Shown here piece after piece: positions 42,142-51,067 of a DNA stretch of 64,000 nucleotides; within the stretch, counting starts at the first letter, position 1, and each line of letters opens with the position of its first letter. The stretch comes from Pseudonocardia sp. TRM90224 (lineage in GTDB: Bacteria; Actinomycetota; Actinomycetes; Mycobacteriales; Pseudonocardiaceae). Made by a program: the position numbers and the translations under genes. The notes below the pieces were generated by a model. It did no database searches. It saw nothing but the letters and a program-made list of their open reading frames with translations, and was not told the origin of the DNA. The stretch covers positions 1 to 64,000 of the forward strand of contig NZ_JAJGSX010000032.1 of NCBI RefSeq assembly GCF_021245725.1, written 5' to 3'.

Positions 42142-43352
42142 CACACGGCCCCGAGCAGCGCCGGCACGTCCACCACTCCACCGGCCGCCGCGAACTCCGC
42201 GGCGACCTGCTGCCGCAGTCCTGCGTCGACGAGCACGTCCACCGCGGTGCGGGCCAACCCCACCGCCCCGTCGACGACCGCACGGTCACCGCGCGATGAG
42301 ACCGCGCATGCCGCGAAACCCTCGGTGTGCGGAGCGACGTCCGCGTCCGAGATCGCGACGAACGGGTGGATGGCGGGCACCCGCAGGCTCACGTTGCCCA
42401 GATCGGTGGAGCCGCCACGCGGCCCGTCCGGCACGACGGCACGCCCGCGCGCGGCCATGTGCGCCTGGAACCGCGTGGCCAGCGCGGTGTTGCTGCGGAT
42501 CGGCAGGCAGGGCTGGATGCGGTCCCACACGGCGTCCAGTCGGGTCTCGGTGATCATCGCTGCACCCTGGAGGATGCGCTGCACCCGCCGGCTGAGCTCG
42601 ACCAGCGTCTCGACCTCCGGCGAGCGGACCAAGAGCCGCAGCGACGCCCGCGCCGGAACCACGTTCGCCACCTGCCCACCCTCGGTGATCACGCCGTGGA
42701 CGCGGTCCTCGGGCGGGATGTGCTGGCGCAGCGCCGCCACGCCCTGGTATGCGGCCACGACGGCGTCGAGCGCGTTGCGCCCGGCCTCGGGTCGCGCCGA
42801 CGCGTGCGCCGGCACGCCGTGGTAGGTCGCCTCGACCGAGCGCAGCCCGATGGCCCGCCCGTTCGCGACATCGTGGTCACCGGGGCCCGGGTGCAGCATC
42901 ACTACGGCGTCGAGCCCGTCGAAGGCGCCGGCCCGCGCCATGATCTCCTTGCCGCTGCCGTTCTCCTCGGCCGGCGTGCCGTAGAGCACGACCGAGCCGC
43001 CGGTCTCCGCGACGACCTCGGCCACGCCGAGGAACGCGCCCACCGCCGCGGACCCGATCACGTTGTGCCCGCACGCGTGGCCGATGCCCGGCAGCGCGTC
43101 GTACTCGGCGAGGATCCCCACGCGCGGGCCCACCCCGCCAGCCCTCGCACGGAAGGCCGTGTCGAGGCCGTAGCACCCGACCTCGACGTCGTGCGGAGCC
43201 AGCGCTCGGACGATCGCGGTCACCGACTCGTGCTCGGCGAATCCGAGCTCGGCCGCGGCATGGATCTCGTGGCTCAGCGCCACGAGCCGGTCGGCCAATG
43301 CCTCGATCCGGGCCGCTGCCCGGGTCCCGGCCCGCTCCCCCAGCTGCTGCAT
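42141..43352 (-). CDS. M20-family amidohydrolase (aminoacylase-like)
   Basis: 403 residues of the M20D type (AbgB-like). Metal ligands: GHACGHNVIG, PAEENGSGK (Glu base and ligand), and MLHPGPGDHD. It removes acyl or amino-acid groups from N-acyl amino acids in the cytoplasm. Sits between the ABC ATPase and the PLP lyase; 9 bp from the ATPase gene. Start ATG 43352. Confidence 0.9.
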   Translation of the reverse strand: MQQLGERAGTRAAARIEALADRLVALSHEIHAAAELGFAEHESVTAIVRALAPHDVEVGCYGLDTAFRARAGGVGPRVGILAEYDALPGIGHACGHNVIGSAAVGAFLGVAEVVAETGGSVVLYGTPAEENGSGKEIMARAGAFDGLDAVVMLHPGPGDHDVANGRAIGLRSVEATYHGVPAHASARPEAGRNALDAVVAAYQGVAALRQHIPPEDRVHGVITEGGQVANVVPARASLRLLVRSPEVETLVELSRRVQRILQGAAMITETRLDAVWDRIQPCLPIRSNTALATRFQAHMAARGRAVVPDGPRGGSTDLGNVSLRVPAIHPFVAISDADVAPHTEGFAACAVSSRGDRAVVDGAVGLARTAVDVLVDAGLRQQVAAEFAAAGGVVDVPALLGAV

Positions 43353-43361
43353 CCGTACTCC

Positions 43362-44147
43362 TCAGAGGACCTTCGCCAGGAAGGCCCGCGTGCGATCGTG
43401 GGTGGGCGCGCCGATGACCTGCTCGGGTGGCCCCTGCTCGACGATCAGGCCGTCGTCGAGGAACACCGCCCGCGTCGCGACGTTGCGGGCGAACCCCATC
43501 TCATGGGTCACCACGATCATCGTCATGCCCGACGCCGCGAGGTCGCGCATCACGTCGAGGACCTCCCCGACCAGCTCCGGATCCAGCGCCGAGGTCGGCT
43601 CGTCGAACAGCATCAGAGCCGGCTCCATCGCCAACGCCCTCGCGATCGCGACCCGCTGCTGCTGCCCGCCCGACAGCTGCCCCGGATAGGCGTCGGCCTT
43701 CGCGCTGAGCCCGACCCGCTCGAGCAGCGTCCGCGCCGCGGCCTGCGCAGCGGCGCGCCCGACCCGCTTGACCCGCACCGGTGCGAGCGTGACGTTGTCC
43801 AGCACCGTCATGTGCGGGAACAGGTTGAACTGCTGGAACACCATGCCGATCCGGGAGCGGCGCTCCGCGACCTCGGTCGGGGCCGCCTCGTGCACCCGCC
43901 CATCGCGGACGTTCCCGCCCACGAGCATCCCGTCGACCAGCACGAACCCGCGATCAGGCTGCTCGAGGTGGTTGATGCAGCGCAGCATCGTCGACTTGCC
44001 CGACCCGGAGGCGCCGAGCAGGCACACCACCTCGCCGCGACCGATCGTCAGGTCGATGCCCTGCAGCACCTCGATCGGGCCGAAGCTCTTGTGCAGATCG
44101 CGGATCTCCACGATCGGAGGGTCCGCACGCAGGGCAGGCTCAGGCAC
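43362..44147 (-). CDS. Polar amino-acid ABC transporter ATPase
   Basis: 261 residues: Walker A GASGSGKST, Q-loop FQQFNLFPHMTV, signature LSGGQQQRVAIARAL, Walker B LMLFDEPTSALDPE, H-loop VTHEMGFAR. GlnQ/HisP subfamily. Overlaps the permease gene by 8 bp. Confidence 0.96.
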   Translation of the reverse strand: MPEPALRADPPIVEIRDLHKSFGPIEVLQGIDLTIGRGEVVCLLGASGSGKSTMLRCINHLEQPDRGFVLVDGMLVGGNVRDGRVHEAAPTEVAERRSRIGMVFQQFNLFPHMTVLDNVTLAPVRVKRVGRAAAQAAARTLLERVGLSAKADAYPGQLSGGQQQRVAIARALAMEPALMLFDEPTSALDPELVGEVLDVMRDLAASGMTMIVVTHEMGFARNVATRAVFLDDGLIVEQGPPEQVIGAPTHDRTRAFLAKVL

Positions 44148-45033
44148 GGTCGTCCTCCAGCCTGCTGATCCCGCGGCCGAAGCGGCGTTCGAGGCGGGAC
44201 TGCCCGTAGGTCAGCAACGTGGTGAGCGCGAGGTACCAGATGCTCGCGACGAGCAGCAACGCGATCTGGCGGTAGTTGCGGGCGTAGATCTCGGTGACCG
44301 AGCCGAGGAGGTCGGCGACCCCGATGACCAGCACCACCGACGTCATCTTCAGCATCGAGATGACCTGGTTGCCGATCGGCGGGATGATCACCCGCATCGC
44401 CTGCGGGAGGATCACGAACCGCAGCGTCTCCGCGTGCCCCAGACCCAGCGTCCGGGCCGCCTCCGTCTGCCCCGACGGCACGCTCAGCAACCCGCCCCGC
44501 ACGATCTCTGCCATGTAGGCCGCCTCGTTGAGCCCCAGCCCCAGCACAGCTGCCGCGAAGATCGGGACAACCGCGTTGGTGTCCCAGCTGACCAGGAACA
44601 GACCACCAGGCAAGCCGATCCCGACCCGCGGGAACAGCGACGCGGCGAACCCCCAGAACAACACCTGCACCAGCACCGGGGTGCCACGGAAGAACCAGAT
44701 GTAGGACCAGGCCGCGCCGCGGGCCAGCCCGCTGCGCGACTGCCGCAGCACCGCCAGCACCACACCCAGCACCAGACCGATCACCATCGCGTAGACGGTC
44801 AGCTCGAGCGTCACCAGCACGCCTTCGAGCACGTTGGTGTCGAACAGGTACCGCGCCACGATCGGCCAGTCGAAGTTCGGGTTGACCACCAGTTCGACAA
44901 CGGCGGCGACGACGAGCAGCGCCACCACGACGTTGAGCAGGGTCGCGCCGATCCGGCGGCGCCGCACAAGGCGGGTGTCGGCCATCCCGGCCAACTGCTC
45001 GGCGTCGACGCGCATGGCAGCGCCGGTCGTCAC
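44140..45033 (-). CDS. Polar amino-acid ABC transporter permease
   Basis: 297 residues, HisM/GlnP type with about five helices. The EAA-like loop (AARTLGLGHAETLRFVILPQAMRV) contacts the ATPase. GTG 45031-45033 overlaps the binding-protein stop (GTGA). A long basic N-terminus precedes the first helix. Confidence 0.94.
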   Translation of the reverse strand: MTTGAAMRVDAEQLAGMADTRLVRRRRIGATLLNVVVALLVVAAVVELVVNPNFDWPIVARYLFDTNVLEGVLVTLELTVYAMVIGLVLGVVLAVLRQSRSGLARGAAWSYIWFFRGTPVLVQVLFWGFAASLFPRVGIGLPGGLFLVSWDTNAVVPIFAAAVLGLGLNEAAYMAEIVRGGLLSVPSGQTEAARTLGLGHAETLRFVILPQAMRVIIPPIGNQVISMLKMTSVVLVIGVADLLGSVTEIYARNYRQIALLLVASIWYLALTTLLTYGQSRLERRFGRGISRLEDDRA

Positions 45034-45989
45034 GTCGGCTCCGCCGGGTTCACCTCGGCGGCCGGCACCGCGCTGGCCGAGATGCCCCAGCGGTCGAGGA
45101 TGTTGGCGTAGGTGCCGTCGGCGATGAGCGCGTTGTAGGTGGCCGCCAGCGCATCCGCGAGTTCGGTGGCGTCCTTCGGCGTGGCGACGCCGACCGGCCG
45201 CGGCGCGATCAGGATCGACGAGATCGCCTCGAACAGTTCGGGCTGCACGCGGGCCTGGTAGGCGGTGAGGGTGTTGTCGGCGAGCGCAGCGTCTGCACGG
45301 CCGGTGGCCAGCGCCTGGTTGACGTTGGTCTGCTGTGGGATGAGCAGCGGGACGATCACGGGCCTACCGGCCGTCGCACATTCGGCCTGAAGGTTCTCCA
45401 GCACGGTTTGAGCCTGGAAGGTGCCGGTCTGCGCGGTCACGGTGCGTCCGCACAGGTCCGTCGCCGCCGCGATGCCTGCCGCGTTGCCCTTCTTCACCAG
45501 CACCGAAGTGCCGCCGTTCATGAACGTGACGATGTTGAGCACCTGGAGCCGCTCGGCCGACACGTTCCATCCGGACCAGCTGGCGTCGAACCGGTGCGCC
45601 TTGAGCCCGGCCAGCATGCCGTCGAAGGGCACCTCGACCCACTTCACGTCGAGGCCGGTCTTGGCCTTCACCGCGGCCGCGAAGTCCGCGCTGATGCCGA
45701 CGATCGTGCCCTGCGCGTCCTTGAACGTGCTGGGCGGGTACGTCGGGTCGGCGGCCAGGGTGAGCACCCCGGACGCACGGATCGCGTCGGGGAACCGCGC
45801 GAGCAGCCCGTCGTCCTGCTGCCCCTTGATCTGCAGGGGGATCTCCGGCATTCCGGACCGCTCCACCCCCCGGCCGGCGGCGTGTTCCGCGCCGGGGTCG
45901 TTGCTGCATGCAGCGGTCCCGATGACCGCGAGCGCCGCGGCGGCGAGCATCGCCGCGCGCACCCTCCAGTGCCGTCGTCTCACGTCCAC
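45030..45989 (-). CDS. Amino-acid binding lipoprotein
   Basis: 319 residues, family 3 solute-binding protein. Signal with lipobox GTAACS (Cys about 28). Landmarks: LTLAADPTYPPSTFKD, VGISADFAAAVKAKTGLDVKW, and AQTGTFQAQTV. First gene of the importer operon; divergent from the FadR-type regulator. Confidence 0.92.
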   Translation of the reverse strand: MDVRRRHWRVRAAMLAAAALAVIGTAACSNDPGAEHAAGRGVERSGMPEIPLQIKGQQDDGLLARFPDAIRASGVLTLAADPTYPPSTFKDAQGTIVGISADFAAAVKAKTGLDVKWVEVPFDGMLAGLKAHRFDASWSGWNVSAERLQVLNIVTFMNGGTSVLVKKGNAAGIAAATDLCGRTVTAQTGTFQAQTVLENLQAECATAGRPVIVPLLIPQQTNVNQALATGRADAALADNTLTAYQARVQPELFEAISSILIAPRPVGVATPKDATELADALAATYNALIADGTYANILDRWGISASAVPAAEVNPAEPT

Positions 45990-46068
45990 TCCTCACGTGG
46001 CAGGTCGCCGGCGACACCGGCGAGTGGCGCTGAGTGGACGGAAAGATAATACTTATGATTCTTCGTTG

Positions 46069-46096
46069 CAAGGTAGTCCGAACACGGACTACCTTG
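46069..46096. promoter_or_regulatory. Perfect 12-bp-arm operator for the GntR regulator
   Basis: CAAGGTAGTCCG (46069-46080), AACA, then its exact reverse complement (46085-46096). An A/T-rich stretch with TATGAT (46054-46059) lies just upstream as a likely promoter. Sits between the binding-protein and GntR starts. Confidence 0.85.
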
Positions 46097-46120
46097 GGCA
46101 AGATCGGGAGGGGGACATGG

Positions 46121-46876
46121 ATGGGCAGGCTCAGCGAGCAGGTGGTGGCGTCGATGCGCCGCTCGATCGTGCACAACGAGTGGGCGGCGGGCAGCCGGCT
46201 GCCCACCGCCGAGGCCCTCGCGGAGTCGCTGGGGGTCTCCCGCAGCGTCGTCCGCGACGCACTGCGCACCCTGTCCTCGATGGGACTGGTCGAGGTCCGG
46301 CACGGGCACGGGATCTTCGTGGCCGTCCCCCGCGACGACGTCCTGACCACCGCATTGACCCTGCGCATGCAGCGTTCCGACCTCACGATCGGTGACGTAC
46401 TCGAGGCCCGCGTCGCACTGGAGTCGACGCTCGCCGCGGAGGCCGCGCACACCGGCGGCCCGGAGACCTGGAAGCCGATACGGGCACACCTGGGGGCGTT
46501 CGAGGACGCCGTGCGGGCCGCCGACTGGCCCGTCGCGCACGCCGAGCACCTGCGCTTCCACCTCGGCATCGTGCGGGCCCTCGGCCTGCCGGCCCTGGAG
46601 CTGCTGATCGAACCCCTGCAGGAGCTGATCATCATCAGCTCCATACCGCCGAACCCGGAGAGCGGCGAGCAGTGGGGCATCGGCTCGCACGACCGGATCA
46701 TCGAGGCGCTCGAGAACGGCGACCCGGGGGCGGCGCGCGCGGCCGTGCGCGAGCACTTCGCCTACACACGGTCGCCGTGGTACGTCGAGTACGGGCGCAC
46801 CCTGTTCCGCGACGTGCAGATCGCCCACGAACGGCGCGCGAGCAACGCGCGACCGGGCATCACGAACGCTCGATGA
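46121..46876 (+). CDS. GntR-family regulator, FadR subfamily
   Basis: 251 residues: winged helix (GSRLPTAEALAESLGVSRSVV) and FCD domain with metal-site His (HLRFHLGIVRALG, SHDRIIEAL). ATG 46121 follows GGGAGGGGG; longer N-terminal reading would run through the operator and is rejected. Expected to repress the divergent amino-acid importer operon in response to a small carboxylate. Confidence 0.9.
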   Translation: MGRLSEQVVASMRRSIVHNEWAAGSRLPTAEALAESLGVSRSVVRDALRTLSSMGLVEVRHGHGIFVAVPRDDVLTTALTLRMQRSDLTIGDVLEARVALESTLAAEAAHTGGPETWKPIRAHLGAFEDAVRAADWPVAHAEHLRFHLGIVRALGLPALELLIEPLQELIIISSIPPNPESGEQWGIGSHDRIIEALENGDPGAARAAVREHFAYTRSPWYVEYGRTLFRDVQIAHERRASNARPGITNAR

Positions 46877-46962
46877 ACCGCCGCGCCGTTCGGCGTGCCG
46901 GTCATCGAAGACCAGCGTTCTGCGCGCCAGGTGATTCCGCGATCAGCGATCGCGATGAACGA

Positions 46963-47559
46963 TCACCAAGGCCAGCGTCCAGCGACGGCGTCGACGGTGT
47001 CCTCCATCGACACCACGACGAAGTCCAGGTCGGAGTCGCAGAAAGCGAGGGTCGGCCCCGCAACGGAGACCAGCTCCACGACCGCCGACAGAACTGCGGC
47101 GCCGGCCGGCTTGCGGAACGAGACACATCCGATCCGTACGTCCGGCGCAAGCGGACCGGTGTCACGTTCGTCTGCGCGATGGAGAGAGATCTCCCCAAGG
47201 TCGTGCCCACCGATGGCGTCGCACTCGGCCGGCATCTGGCACGACGGGAGGATGGAGCTCTGGTCGATGCCCTCGATGTCGAACCAGGGCGTTCCGTGGC
47301 CGCCCGACCGACGGAGTGCGCTGACCACGTCCGCAGCCGTCGGCAGGTCGCTCGGTCCGGGGGCCAGATCCAGCCTTCCGAACACACGTCCCGATCCGAT
47401 CCAGTCCCGCCCGCCATCCATAGCCAACGCGTGGTGCAACGGCATCGCGAAGATCGACCAACTCAAGCCCATCTTGGCGAGATCACCACACATGCCCGGA
47501 TCGAGGTCGACAGAATCAGGGGTGCCAACACGTTCGTATGCTTGTCCCCCTGGAAGCAC
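46963..47559 (-). CDS. Hypothetical protein
   Basis: 198 residues of ordinary, mixed composition with no repeats: GMCGDLAKMGLSWSIFAMPL, GHGTPWFDIEGIDQSSILPS, SDLDFVVVSMEDTVDAVAG. Opposite-strand readings look artificial. No family recognised. It is convergent with the GntR gene and may start further upstream. Confidence 0.5.
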   Translation of the reverse strand: MLPGGQAYERVGTPDSVDLDPGMCGDLAKMGLSWSIFAMPLHHALAMDGGRDWIGSGRVFGRLDLAPGPSDLPTAADVVSALRRSGGHGTPWFDIEGIDQSSILPSCQMPAECDAIGGHDLGEISLHRADERDTGPLAPDVRIGCVSFRKPAGAAVLSAVVELVSVAGPTLAFCDSDLDFVVVSMEDTVDAVAGRWPW

Positions 47560-47780
47560 AGGAAGTTGGCAGATTTGGACGAGGCCGACGATGCGTGGTA
47601 CGGCGGCTTGTGCTGACTACTTGCGGAAGATTCGGGACGCTGCTCAACGTGAAAGGTTCGTGTACCCCCGGCTTGTGAGCCGGCCGTGGTGACGGTCGTC
47701 GAAGCGGGCGTCAGGGGTGACCCGTCCGGCAGCCCGGGACCTGGTTCGTAAGGACCCACTATCTCGACCGAGCCGTGGCA

Positions 47781-47825
47781 CGAGAACACCCGCCGAACCC
47801 TACGACGGTTCGGCGGGTGTTCTCG
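47781..47825. terminator. Hairpin terminator after YCII gene
   Basis: CGAGAACACCCGCCGAACC (47781-47799) pairs perfectly with 47807-47825 around a 7-base loop. It is 18 bp past the minus-strand YCII stop. Confidence 0.85.
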
Positions 47826-47842
47826 GGTCGGGATCGGGAGGC

Positions 47843-48217
47843 CTACTCCGGCGCGGACTGCAGGGCGCGGACCTCGATCCGGGACTGCAGGGCGGCCGAG
47901 CACTGCTCGGCCCATACGAGTGCCGCCTCCTGGTCGGCCGCTTCGATGATCCAGAAGCCGCCCACGTACTGGTCGGCCTTCACGAACGGCTCCGGGGTAC
48001 GCGCAGGACCGGCGCTCGTCGTCTCGACCGTGATCGCGGTCGACGAGGGCTCCAAACCGCCCGCAGTGACGAACGCACCGGCCTCGTTCAGGTCGGTGTT
48101 GAACTTTTCCACCGCGGCCATCACTGCTTCCAGCTCCGCGGGGTCCAAGTCCTGCAACGACTCCATTGTCGGCTCACAGGCGGTGTCATGCGGAAGGGTC
48201 AGGAAGTACTGGGTCAT
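47843..48217 (-). CDS. YCII-related protein
   Basis: 124 residues of the YCII/DGPF fold: MTQYFLTLPHD at the start, EAGAFVTAGGLEP and VGGFWIIEAADQEAALVWAEQC. ATG overlaps the stop of the small upstream ORF (ATGA). Such proteins usually partner an ECF sigma factor; none is present here. Terminator follows. Confidence 0.88.
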   Translation of the reverse strand: MTQYFLTLPHDTACEPTMESLQDLDPAELEAVMAAVEKFNTDLNEAGAFVTAGGLEPSSTAITVETTSAGPARTPEPFVKADQYVGGFWIIEAADQEAALVWAEQCSAALQSRIEVRALQSAPE

Positions 48218-48525
48218 GGGACGCTGCTCCATCTCGAAACGTTGACGAACGGGTGTGGGGTTCTGAGAGCCGGAGCCGCGGCGAACAATGCGGCAGTCCG
48301 CCCGAGTCGGCGAGCGGGATCCCCGCGGCCGGGAGCGTGGCGATCCGGGCGCTGTACGGCCCGGATGATCACCGAGATCGGCCAGGTCGCCGCCGCGAGG
48401 GGCATCAGATCGATGAGGGTGTCCCCGCACGGCCGCTCCTTCATCGACCTCCGGGCCATCCGCAACCGCTCGGGAGTCTCCGGAGGGGTGGGCATATCGA
48501 CCCGATCCGGGGGCAGGTCACACAT
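48214..48525 (-). CDS. Small ORF between TetR and YCII genes
   Basis: 103 residues starting MCDLPPDRVDMPTPPETPER, with one hydrophobic stretch (TLIDLMPLAAATWPISVIIRAV). It has high third-position GC, its ATG overlaps the TetR stop by 8 bp and its stop overlaps the YCII ATG by 4 bp. The double overlap suggests translational coupling, but no homologue is recognised and a remnant is possible. Confidence 0.4.
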   Translation of the reverse strand: MCDLPPDRVDMPTPPETPERLRMARRSMKERPCGDTLIDLMPLAAATWPISVIIRAVQRPDRHAPGRGDPARRLGRTAALFAAAPALRTPHPFVNVSRWSSVP

Positions 48526-49117
48526 TGCTGAACAGCCGGTCCAGATGCACGTCGATCGCAGCGAGCGCGTCCTGGGGCTCGACAACGTCGAGTTCGAGCA
48601 GGGAGGTGAAGCCGGTGAGGGCGAGGAGCAGGTTGGTCTCGATCGCCGGGTCGCGGCCGGAGTCGATGTGCCCGTCGGCGATCGCCTGCCGGACCAACTG
48701 CTCGACGAGGGCCCGCCCTTCGACGAGGCCGCGGCGCGCCTGCTCGTGGACGGCCTCGTCGTGCAGCGCCTCCAGGATGTAGGCGGCGCTCATCCGGCTG
48801 GTCGCGCGGGCGTCGGCATGCAGGGGGAGCATCTCCGCGAGCGTCAGTCGCAGCACGTCACGGGGGTGCGGACCATCGCCGAGCTTTTCCAGCTCCTGGT
48901 GCAGCCGCGCCGAGGTCTGCTCGGACGCGAAATCCATGGCGAAGGAGAGCATGGCGGTCCGGGAGGCGAAGTAGTGCTGCAGCTGCCCTAGTGACATGCC
49001 CGCCTCCTGTGCCACGACGCGCATCGTCAGCTGCGCGACGCCGCGCTGCTCCACCACCCGCCACAAAGCGCGGGCGATCGCTTCGCGGCGTCCGCGGTGA
49101 TCAACCTGCTTCGGCAT
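48518..49117 (-). CDS. TetR-family regulator
   Basis: 199 residues with HTH AQLTMRVVAQEAGMSLGQLQ and a TetR_C helical domain, BetI-like in style. ATG 49115-49117. Divergent from the type B esterase with TACAGCTGA repeats in the gap; first gene of the run TetR, small ORF, YCII. Confidence 0.9.
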   Translation of the reverse strand: MPKQVDHRGRREAIARALWRVVEQRGVAQLTMRVVAQEAGMSLGQLQHYFASRTAMLSFAMDFASEQTSARLHQELEKLGDGPHPRDVLRLTLAEMLPLHADARATSRMSAAYILEALHDEAVHEQARRGLVEGRALVEQLVRQAIADGHIDSGRDPAIETNLLLALTGFTSLLELDVVEPQDALAAIDVHLDRLFSNV

Positions 49118-49142
49118 CGCCGACCCCTCGGAACTGTTCCAG

Positions 49143-49165
49143 TACAGCTGACATAATACAGCTGA
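49143..49165. promoter_or_regulatory. Direct-repeat TetR site
   Basis: TACAGCTGA at 49143-49151 and 49157-49165, 14 bp apart. Each holds a CAGCTG palindrome. In the 82-bp gap between the TetR and esterase starts. Confidence 0.7.
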
Positions 49166-49199
49166 CCCATAACTTCGGGTCTCTGGGGGAGGAATCGTC

Positions 49200-50690
49200 A
49201 TGGTCGAACAGCCGAAGGTGCGGACCAGGGAAGGCGTGGTGCAGGGGCGCCGGCGGCAGGGACACGCGGTGTTCCGCGGCATTCCCTACGCCCAGCCCCC
49301 GGTCGGAGCGCTCCGCTTCGCCGCGCCCGCGCCGCCGCACCGATGGGAGGGGACGAGGCAGGCGGTCGACTTCGGCCCCGTGGTGCCGCTGTCCCTGCCG
49401 ATCGACGTGCCCCCGCAGGGCTCCGACTGGCTGACGCTCAACGTCGGCACCCCGGATCCCGGCGCGGCGGGACTGCCGGTGCTGGTGTGGATCCCGGTGG
49501 GCGGCTACCTCTCGGCGGCGTCGAGCGACCCGATGTACGACCCGGCGAAGTTGGCCGAGGCGGGAGTCGTGGTGGTGAGCATCAACTGCCGCGTGGGCGC
49601 GGAGGGATTCGCGTTCCTCGACGACGTGCCGCCCAACCGCGGACTCCTCGACCAGATCGCGGCGCTGGAGTGGGTGCAGCGCAACATCGCCGCCTTCGGA
49701 GGCGACCCCGGCCGGGTCACCGTGGGCGGGGTGTCTGCCGGGGCGGGCTCGGTCGCTGCCCTGCTGGCGATGAAGTCCACGCGTGGCTTGTTCCGGCGGG
49801 CCATCACCCATTCGGTGCCGGGGCTGCACAGCACGCCCGCGCTGGCCCGGCAGGTCACCGCCGCGTTCGCGGACCGGGTCGGCGCGGCGGCCCCCACCGC
49901 GGAGGCCCTGCGCGACATCGACCCATGGCACCTGGCCGCCGAGCTCACCGCCTTCAACGCCGGCCTCCACGCGCACCGGAAGAGCTGGGGACGCCTCACG
50001 GAGACCGGCACCGCGCTGTGCCCCGTCGTCGACGGCGCGGTCCTCCCTGAATCGCCGTGGCCCGCGCTGACCGACGCCCGCGCGGGCGGGACCGAACTGC
50101 TCGTCGGCCACACCCGGGATGAATTCCGGTACTTCAGCGTCATGAGCGGACGGTCCGGCACCTTCACCGACGAGGACGCCGACGCAGCCCTGGAACTGCT
50201 CGCTCCGCAGCCGGACGGCGCGCGGGCATACCGCGCCGAGTTCCCGCAGGCAGGCCCGGAGGAGCTGGTGGAGACCGTGTACTCCGACGCCCTCTTCCGC
50301 ATGCCAACGCAGAAGCTCGCCGAGGCGAACGTCGCAGCCGGCGGCACCTCGTACCTGTTCGAACTCTGCTGGGTCGCCCCGGCCCTCGGTGGCATCCTGG
50401 GCGCCTGTCACAGCCTCGACGTACCCCTGGCGTTCGGCACCCTGGACAGCCCCGTCGGCACCCAGCTCATCGGCGGGGAGCCCACTGCCGAGGCCGTCGC
50501 GATCTCCCGCGAACTCCAGGAGGCATGGGTCCGATTCATCACCACCGGCGACGCGGGCTGGCCCGCCCACCGGCCCGGCGAGCGCCTCACCCGCGTCCTG
50601 GACAACGAATCGACGACTCAGACCTACCCCGAACAGGCATCTCACCGGATCTGGGAGGGCCACTCCCCCGCCCCCTTCGATCTCCCGTAA
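49200..50690 (+). CDS. Type B carboxylesterase
   Basis: 496 residues, cytoplasmic (no signal), unlike the lipoprotein esterase at 10558-12102. Nucleophile GGVSAGAGSV (Ser about 180); the usual GESAG is altered to GVSAG. Other landmarks: FRGIPYAQPPVGALRF and LLVGHTRDEFRYF. ATG 49200 with GGGGGAGG upstream. Likely controlled by the divergent TetR. Confidence 0.88.
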   Translation: MVEQPKVRTREGVVQGRRRQGHAVFRGIPYAQPPVGALRFAAPAPPHRWEGTRQAVDFGPVVPLSLPIDVPPQGSDWLTLNVGTPDPGAAGLPVLVWIPVGGYLSAASSDPMYDPAKLAEAGVVVVSINCRVGAEGFAFLDDVPPNRGLLDQIAALEWVQRNIAAFGGDPGRVTVGGVSAGAGSVAALLAMKSTRGLFRRAITHSVPGLHSTPALARQVTAAFADRVGAAAPTAEALRDIDPWHLAAELTAFNAGLHAHRKSWGRLTETGTALCPVVDGAVLPESPWPALTDARAGGTELLVGHTRDEFRYFSVMSGRSGTFTDEDADAALELLAPQPDGARAYRAEFPQAGPEELVETVYSDALFRMPTQKLAEANVAAGGTSYLFELCWVAPALGGILGACHSLDVPLAFGTLDSPVGTQLIGGEPTAEAVAISRELQEAWVRFITTGDAGWPAHRPGERLTRVLDNESTTQTYPEQASHRIWEGHSPAPFDLP

Positions 50691-50789
50691 TCGCCCGTGA
50701 GCGTCGCTGCCCACGCGGGCCAGCGCCTCGGCGTGCTCGCTCCGCCCCACCGACAGCAATCTTGGTAGCGGCCCGGAGGTGGCCGCTGC

Positions 50790-51060
50790 TACGAGGCCGC
50801 CGACGACACCGTGCCGACGAAGTGTCTTTCTCGCGCGGCCAACGGGCGCGCAGAGCCTTGAGCAGGCCGAGGAACTCGATCCGGCATTTGCGATCTCTGA
50901 TCCGGTGAACAGCTTGCCGGGGGCCAGATCGAGCGCGGCCAGGACGTGCATCACCGCGGGCGTGCGGGTGCAAGTCACCCGCTACCGTCGCCGATGCTGT
51001 GGCCGCCAGCTTTGCCCCAATGGCCAGCTGTCTGTGCCCCCGGTGCACACGAGGCCCGTG
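50790..51060 (-). pseudogene. IS630-type transposase remnant
   Basis: Minus-strand frames spell pieces of an IS630-family DDE domain: LGQSWRPQHRRR, an in-frame TAG (50982-50984), VMHVLAALDLAPGKLF, then after a frameshift IRDRKCRIEFLGLLKALRARWP. Order and spacing match the family, but both ends are missing. No terminal repeats were recognised. The remainder of 50691-51067 shows no gene. Confidence 0.6.
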
Positions 51061-51067
51061 CGCGTGG

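Noticed and set aside
47600..47830. Possible tRNA-like segment near 47700
   Set aside because: No cloverleaf with a proper T-loop could be drawn; the strong hairpin is a terminator.
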